A DNA stretch of 9,899 nucleotides from contig DVGP01000033.1 in NCBI GenBank assembly GCA_018712665.1, positions 1 to 9,899 on the forward strand. The letters run 5' to 3'. Below the pieces are notes generated by a model that saw nothing but the letters and a program-made list of their open reading frames with translations, was not told where the DNA came from and did not search any database. Both the position numbers and the translations under genes were made by a program. Origin of the DNA: Candidatus Pelethomonas intestinigallinarum (GTDB taxonomy: Bacteria; Bacillota; Clostridia; Oscillospirales; Oscillospiraceae). This document shows positions 6,839 to 9,899 of the stretch, in pieces; the first letter of the stretch is position 1, and each line of letters starts with the position of its first letter.

Positions 6839-7626
6839 GGCGACACCGCCTTTCTCAGGTTCCGCGTGAAAGCCAGTCGGTTGCCCCAGCCACGGTGGCC
6901 GCTGGGGCCAAAGAGCATCTCCAGCAGATGGAAGGTTGGAAGCCCCTCCCCCCGGAAGGCCCCCAGACACCCCTCGCAGCAGCTGACAACCGGCAGTCCC
7001 GCTGGGAACTCCGCCGTCCGCTGCCGGCGCATGGCGGCGCTTTTCTCCGGGTCCAGGGTGTGGGCCATGTGGTAGTTGCCGCAGCAGATGGTCCGCTCCC
7101 GGCAGTGGGCGGGCTCGGCGACCACCGCTCCCGCCAGGGCCAGCAGGGCCCGGACCGCCTCCTGGTCCGCTTTCTCCCGGCGGGTGGGGCAGGGGTCGTG
7201 GACCACGCAGGATCTTGCCGGAGCCGGGGCCAGATCCTCCGGGCGGAGACGCTGCTCCAGCACAGGCCAGAGGGAGATGACCTGAACGCCCCCCAGCTCC
7301 CGCAGCTGGACGCCGCAGTTGGGGCAGGCGGTGTAGACCCGCTCCACCCCCCGCCGCTCCAGCAGACGGCGGAGCTTCTTCCGCCGCTTTTCATACCGCT
7401 CCGGCTCCAGGTACCGGGTGGGCTGGCCGCAGCAGCAGGCGGAGAGGCCCATGTCCTTCTCCTCCCGCCGCAGGACCGCCAGAGTCCGCTCCAGGATGGC
7501 GGGGTCCAGGCTCATCAGGGCGCAGCCCGGCCAGAACACCGCCCGGCTGGCGGTCAGGCCCATGAGGGGCGGGCTGAAGGAGGCGGCCTGGTGGACCGCC
7601 ATCCCCAGGCGGCCCGCCTTATCCAT
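6835..7626 (-). CDS. Stand-alone (Fe-S)-binding protein with two CCG domains (HdrB/LutA/GlpC-like)
   Basis: A 263-residue soluble protein with two copies of the cysteine-rich CCG domain that ligates Fe-S clusters in heterodisulfide reductase subunit B, LutA and GlpC. The first copy uses C35, C65-C66-G67 and C101-x-x-C104; the second uses C146, C181-C182-G183 and C217-x-x-C220. An extra cysteine (C64) makes the first motif CCCG. There is no N-terminal ferredoxin-type CxxCxxC domain and no membrane helix, so it must receive electrons from, or pass them to, another protein. The ATG at 7626 lies inside the end of the upstream membrane-protein gene (eight-base overlap) with a GGAG site before it, and the stop overlaps the nucleoside hydrolase start by four bases. 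It occupies the place held by the ferredoxin-type YdjY in the E. coli locus. A redox role toward a thiol, selenium or arsenic compound is inferred. Confidence 0.88.
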   Translation of the reverse strand: MDKAGRLGMAVHQAASFSPPLMGLTASRAVFWPGCALMSLDPAILERTLAVLRREEKDMGLSACCCGQPTRYLEPERYEKRRKKLRRLLERRGVERVYTACPNCGVQLRELGGVQVISLWPVLEQRLRPEDLAPAPARSCVVHDPCPTRREKADQEAVRALLALAGAVVAEPAHCRERTICCGNYHMAHTLDPEKSAAMRRQRTAEFPAGLPVVSCCEGCLGAFRGEGLPTFHLLEMLFGPSGHRGWGNRLAFTRNLRKAVSP

Positions 7627-8329
7627 TCTTTTTCTCCCCGGCGGCCTTCTTTGCCTGCCGGTCGTTGTAGAGGCCCTTGGCGATGACGCACAGGATGCTC
7701 AGGGCGAAGATGCACAGCAGGGCGGTGACGAAGTACTTCACCCCGCCGGTGAGCATGCCGCCCACATAGGAGTAGACGATGGTAGCGGGGAGCTGGCCCA
7801 CGCCGGTGGCCAGGAAGAAGGACCAGAAGCCGATGGAGGTCAGCCCGGCGAAGTAGCTCACCGCGTCAAAGGACACGAAGGGCAGCAGGCGGCAGACCAG
7901 GATGGTGTTCCGGCCATACTTTTGGAAGTAGCCCTCCACGCTGGCCAGGGCGCCCTTGCCGGCGTACTTCTCCACCGCGTCCCGGCCCAGGGCCCGGGCG
8001 ATGAAGAAGCACAGGGCCGCCCCGGCCATGGCGCTGGACCAGGAGAGGATGGCCCCCTGCCACCAGCCGAAGATGGCGGCGTTGGCGAAGGTGATGAGGA
8101 AGGCGGGCAGGGGAGCGATCACTGAGGAGAACACCATCAGCAGGAAGGAGATCACCGCAGCGTAGGTCCCGTAGGAGCGGATGAAGTCCACCACCGCCCC
8201 CACGTCCGCCGAGCCCAGCACGGCGGCGGCGTGGTCTACATAGGTCCTTACCGTGGGGACGGCGAAATAGACGGCCACCAGCACCGCCGCCGCCCCGATC
8301 ACATACCATTTCCAATACTTTCTTTTCAC
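7619..8329 (-). CDS. TVP38/TMEM64 family membrane protein (DedA superfamily), GTG start
   Basis: A 236-residue polytopic membrane protein of the SNARE-associated/VTT (PF09335) family. The N-terminal helix lies at about 9-24. The core contains FANAAIFGWWQGAILSW (81-97) leading into an AGAALCFFIARALGR segment (102-116), and the typical re-entrant motif RLLPFVSFDAVSYFAGLT (147-164) with R147 and P150; a last helix lies at about 198-218. The start codon is GTG at 8329, overlapping the upstream TVP38 stop as GTGA, with GGGAG about ten bases upstream. Members are thought to be lipid scramblases or proton-coupled transporters; E. coli YdjX and YdjZ belong here. It is the second of a tandem, diverged pair, the other being encoded immediately upstream. 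Its C-terminus is lysine-rich and probably cytoplasmic. Confidence 0.92.
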   Translation of the reverse strand: MKRKYWKWYVIGAAAVLVAVYFAVPTVRTYVDHAAAVLGSADVGAVVDFIRSYGTYAAVISFLLMVFSSVIAPLPAFLITFANAAIFGWWQGAILSWSSAMAGAALCFFIARALGRDAVEKYAGKGALASVEGYFQKYGRNTILVCRLLPFVSFDAVSYFAGLTSIGFWSFFLATGVGQLPATIVYSYVGGMLTGGVKYFVTALLCIFALSILCVIAKGLYNDRQAKKAAGEKKNG

Positions 8330-9006
8330 GCTTTATGTTCTCCCTTCTTGTTGTCCTCCCCGGCGGGAAAGAGCCGCCGTCCCAGCCAGGCGGTCCCAGC
8401 CAGCAGCAGCGCCAGCAGGCCCAGAGCCAGCCAGAAGCCCGGGGAGGCGGGGTCCAGGGCCTTGTCCCCGATGTTGATAAAGACCACCGTGCCGGGGATG
8501 ATGCCGATGGCCGAGGCCGCCAGATATGTCCCCAGGGACATGGAGGTCAGGCCAAAGGTGTAGTTGATGAGGTTGTAGGGCACGGCGGGGATCAGCCGCA
8601 GGATCACCAGCAGCACAAAGCCCTCACGGCCCCCGGCCCGCTCCAGCCGGGCCCGCCACCGGGGCGAGAGCTTCCGCTCCACGTAGCGGCGGACGGCCTC
8701 CCGACCCACGTACCGGGACAGGAGGAACATCAGCGCGCAGTTGAGCATGGCCCCCAGGAAGGTGTAGGCGCTGCCCGCACACAATCCGAAGAGCAGTCCC
8801 CCCGCCAGGGCCAGCACCGCAACCGGGAAGAACATCGCCGGCAGCAGGACGAAGAGGCCCACATAGGCCGCCGGGGCCCAGGACCCCAGGCCTGCCAGGC
8901 TGTCCCGGATGTCCTGGGCGGAGACCCGGGAAAAAATCAGCCCATACAGGGCAATGACCGCCAGGACCCCGAGGAGGGCGGCGGCCGGAAGTCGATATCG
9001 TTTCAT
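8326..9006 (-). CDS. TVP38/TMEM64 family membrane protein (DedA superfamily), first gene of operon
   Basis: A 226-residue relative of the next gene's product. Helix one is at about 7-25. The core FPVAVLALAGGLLFG (60-74) and GAMLNCALMFLLSRYVGR (85-102) precede RLIPAVPYNLINYTFGLT (137-154), the family's re-entrant motif with R137 and P140, and a final helix lies at about 191-208 before a charged tail. The frame is open to 9069, but the extra 21 residues are encoded by promoter and leader DNA, so the start at 9006 (MKRYRLPAAA) is preferred; a weak GGTGA site lies four bases before it. Only an approximately 27-base leader separates it from the predicted transcription start. With its neighbour it mirrors the YdjX/YdjZ pair of E. 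coli. Function at the membrane (lipid scrambling or small-ion transport) is known only at family level. Confidence 0.92.
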   Translation of the reverse strand: MKRYRLPAAALLGVLAVIALYGLIFSRVSAQDIRDSLAGLGSWAPAAYVGLFVLLPAMFFPVAVLALAGGLLFGLCAGSAYTFLGAMLNCALMFLLSRYVGREAVRRYVERKLSPRWRARLERAGGREGFVLLVILRLIPAVPYNLINYTFGLTSMSLGTYLAASAIGIIPGTVVFINIGDKALDPASPGFWLALGLLALLLAGTAWLGRRLFPAGEDNKKGEHKA

Positions 9007-9039
9007 GATGTCACCAACGGTTAGAGCCTGTTTTTGTCT

Positions 9040-9069
9040 ATTATACGGAAGCGTCTGGTGGAATGTCAA
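9040..9069 (-). promoter_or_regulatory. Sigma-A promoter for the long minus-strand operon
   Basis: Read on the minus strand, TTGACA (plus-strand 9064-9069) and TATAAT (9040-9045) are both perfect consensus hexamers separated by 18 bases. Transcription would start near 9033, giving a leader of about 27 bases before the ATG at 9006. No other promoter of this quality was noticed in the gaps inside the minus-strand gene series, so it probably drives the entire operon. Confidence 0.8.
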
Positions 9070-9080
9070 ATATATTTCCC

Positions 9081-9111
9081 ATAAACGGCATTGTTAATTT
9101 CAATAAACGCC
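9081..9111. repeat. Pair of direct repeats ATAAACGSC between divergent promoters
   Basis: ATAAACGGC at 9081-9089 and ATAAACGCC at 9103-9111 differ at one base and start 22 bases apart, close to two helical turns, so they present the same DNA face. They lie about 50-80 bases upstream of the predicted minus-strand start and just upstream of the plus-strand -35 box. This is a plausible position for a regulator shared by the operon and the rhodanese gene. The repeat is seen directly; the operator role is inferred. Confidence 0.35.
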
Positions 9112-9135
9112 CCGTCATCTACTGCTTTTTTCATT

Positions 9136-9164
9136 TTGACTTTTCCACCCCGCTGGGGTACAAT
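9136..9164 (+). promoter_or_regulatory. Sigma-A promoter for the rhodanese lipoprotein gene
   Basis: TTGACT at 9136-9141 and TACAAT at 9159-9164 are separated by an optimal 17 bases. The predicted start near 9171 gives a 5' leader of about 66 bases before the ATG at 9237. Each hexamer differs from consensus at a single position. Confidence 0.8.
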
Positions 9165-9170
9165 ACGGCA

Positions 9171-9211
9171 AGCCTCACGGGGCTGAGAACGATATGTAAA
9201 ACCAGATATCG
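9171..9211 (+). promoter_or_regulatory. Structured 5' leader: two hairpins upstream of the rhodanese gene
   Basis: The predicted transcript begins with a hairpin, AGCCT (9171-9175) paired with GGGCT (9180-9184) around a CACG loop. It is followed by CGATAT (9190-9195) paired with ATATCG (9206-9211) around a ten-base loop, GTAAAACCAG. The Shine-Dalgarno GGAGGT (9224-9229) stays outside both, seven bases before the ATG. A 5'-terminal hairpin commonly protects mRNA from decay; a ligand-sensing role is possible but unsupported. Confidence 0.45.
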
Positions 9212-9236
9212 CAAGGAAGATTTGGAGGTAACTACA

Positions 9237-9704
9237 ATGAAGAAGCTGTACGCTGTTCTGCTGGCCATGGTGATGGTCCTGTCCCTGGCCGCCTGCAGCC
9301 AGAACGCCGCCAACAATGCCGGCAGCGGCGACGAGGGTGAGAGCCAGAATGTTGAGATGCAGTACATGAGCCTGGAGGAACTGTCCGACGTGCTGGGCAC
9401 CGACGGGTACACCGTCCTGGACGTGCGGAAGGCCGCCGACTATGAGACCTCTCACATCCCCGGCGCCGTGTCCGCCGACATGGACGCCGCCGTCAACGGC
9501 GACACCGCCGCTGGCGAGGAGACCATGACCACCGCCACCGAGGGCCTGGACGACACCCTGGTCGTCGTCTGCTACTCCGGCAACGCCTATGCTCAGGCCA
9601 CCACCAACGCCCTGAGCGCCATCGGCTATGACATGTCCAAGGTCTACACCCTGGAGGGCGGCTTCAACGCCTGGAGCGAGACCTACCCCGACAACGTGGA
9701 GTAA
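9237..9704 (+). CDS. Single-domain rhodanese-like lipoprotein
   Basis: A 155-residue exported protein. Residues 1-20 are a lipoprotein signal with lipobox LAAC (C20), and an Asn/Ser/Glu-rich linker (21-40) leads to one rhodanese domain (about 44-152). Family landmarks are TVLDVR (59-64), HIPGA (73-77), the catalytic cysteine C112 in VVVCYSGNAYA and the closing LEGGFNAW (139-146). The usual arginine at the sixth position of the CxxGxR active loop is alanine (A117). The frame is open to 9063, but the ATG at 9237 is chosen for its signal peptide and the GGAGGT site seven bases upstream. It has its own promoter and terminator and is transcribed away from the operon. Codons are almost uniformly the GCC/GAC/ACC/CTG type, suggesting high expression. 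It would handle sulfane sulfur or selenium at the outer membrane face, paralleling YnjE in E. coli, which is larger and multi-domain. Confidence 0.93.
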   Translation: MKKLYAVLLAMVMVLSLAACSQNAANNAGSGDEGESQNVEMQYMSLEELSDVLGTDGYTVLDVRKAADYETSHIPGAVSADMDAAVNGDTAAGEETMTTATEGLDDTLVVVCYSGNAYAQATTNALSAIGYDMSKVYTLEGGFNAWSETYPDNVE

Positions 9705-9738
9705 GCCGCTGAAAAATACATCCTGTCAGTCAAATCGG

Positions 9739-9777
9739 GAGGTTCCGCATCGCGTCCGCGATGCGGGACCTCTTTTT
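9739..9777 (+). terminator. Rho-independent terminator of the rhodanese gene
   Basis: A 15-bp stem (9739-9753 with 9758-9772, a single T-G wobble) closes a four-base GTCC loop and is followed directly by TTTTT (9773-9777). It begins 34 bases after the TAA stop. This strong terminator ends the monocistronic transcript. Confidence 0.93.
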
Positions 9778-9803
9778 AGTCTGTCAAAAAATCCTGACAG
9801 ACT
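9778..9803. repeat. Second inverted repeat just past the terminator
   Basis: AGTCTGTCA (9778-9786) and TGACAGACT (9795-9803) form a perfect 9-bp stem around AAAAATCC. No T-tract follows on either strand. Related copies of the core are present: ATCCTGTCAG at 9720-9729 and ATCCTGACAG at 9791-9800 flank the terminator. It may be a protein-binding site or remnant of a duplicated sequence; no function can be assigned. Confidence 0.4.
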
Positions 9804-9899
9804 GAGATATTAAGTGTCCCCGTTACTTTAATTTTATGATAGAGGTATCGTAAATAGATTCTGCTCTGCCCATCTACAAAACATATGATGAGCTTCCTA
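9804..9899. other. AT-rich right edge without a confident gene
   Basis: Base composition drops sharply from the GC-rich coding DNA. No convincing promoter, RNA gene or start codon with a ribosome binding site is seen. On the minus strand a frame is open from the window edge (9898) to a TAA at 9778-9776, giving 40 codons (it starts RKLIICFVDG). It could be the end of a gene entering from the right or simply chance in AT-rich DNA. Confidence 0.3.

Noticed and set aside
9165..9236. TPP riboswitch-like string (GGGGCTGAGA, then ACCAGAT and GCAAGGAAG) before the rhodanese gene
   Set aside because: The CTGAGA motif and loosely similar downstream parts are present, but the P4/P5 pyrophosphate-binding arm is missing, no P2 partner strand is found, and the promoter -10 box overlaps where the 5' half of an aptamer would lie.
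9810..9832. TTAAGT...ACTTTAA imperfect inverted repeat around GTCCCCGTT, reminiscent of sequences near IS200-type transposases
   Set aside because: Arms are six bases with a one-base slip and no transposase is visible, so it cannot be called a mobile-element end.

Overview
The window looks like high-GC Clostridia, most likely an Oscillospiraceae-type gut anaerobe. This is inferred from strongly GC-rich coding DNA with AT-rich intergenic promoters, near-consensus sigma-A promoters, AGGAGG-type ribosome binding sites, lipoprotein signal peptides and tight head-to-tail gene packing. No rRNA, tRNA, CRISPR array or clear mobile element is visible.

Layout. From about 9069 down to position 1, the minus strand carries one long, tightly coupled gene series read right to left: two TVP38/TMEM64 (DedA-superfamily) membrane proteins; a stand-alone two-domain CCG (HdrB/LutA-type) Fe-S protein; a nucleoside hydrolase; a YnjB-family solute-binding lipoprotein; two ABC permeases; an ABC ATPase; a TIGR04282-type (DUF2064) nucleotidyl/glycosyl transferase; an APH-like kinase with a degenerate catalytic loop; and the start of a TIGR04283-type family 2 glycosyltransferase that runs off the left edge. 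Adjacent genes overlap by 1 to 8 bases or abut, except for gaps of 31 and 61 bases around the binding-protein gene. One strong promoter (9040-9069) precedes the series, so a single operon of at least ten genes plus one partial gene is the simplest reading.

Divergently, on the plus strand at 9237-9704, lies a single-domain rhodanese lipoprotein with its own consensus promoter, a structured 5' leader and a strong intrinsic terminator. The remaining right edge is AT-rich and holds no confident gene.

How the genes may work together. The combination of two TVP38 proteins, an Fe-S protein, a YnjBCD-type importer and a rhodanese parallels the Escherichia coli ydjXYZ-ynjABCDE locus, with the fused permease YnjC replaced by two separate permeases. 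Here that module is joined to the two transferases known as 'rSAM/selenodomain-associated' or 'arsenosugar biosynthesis' families, a small-molecule kinase and a nucleoside hydrolase. The working hypothesis is a locus that imports a small (perhaps ribosyl or chalcogen/metalloid-containing) compound and remodels or conjugates it. The substrate cannot be read from the sequence.
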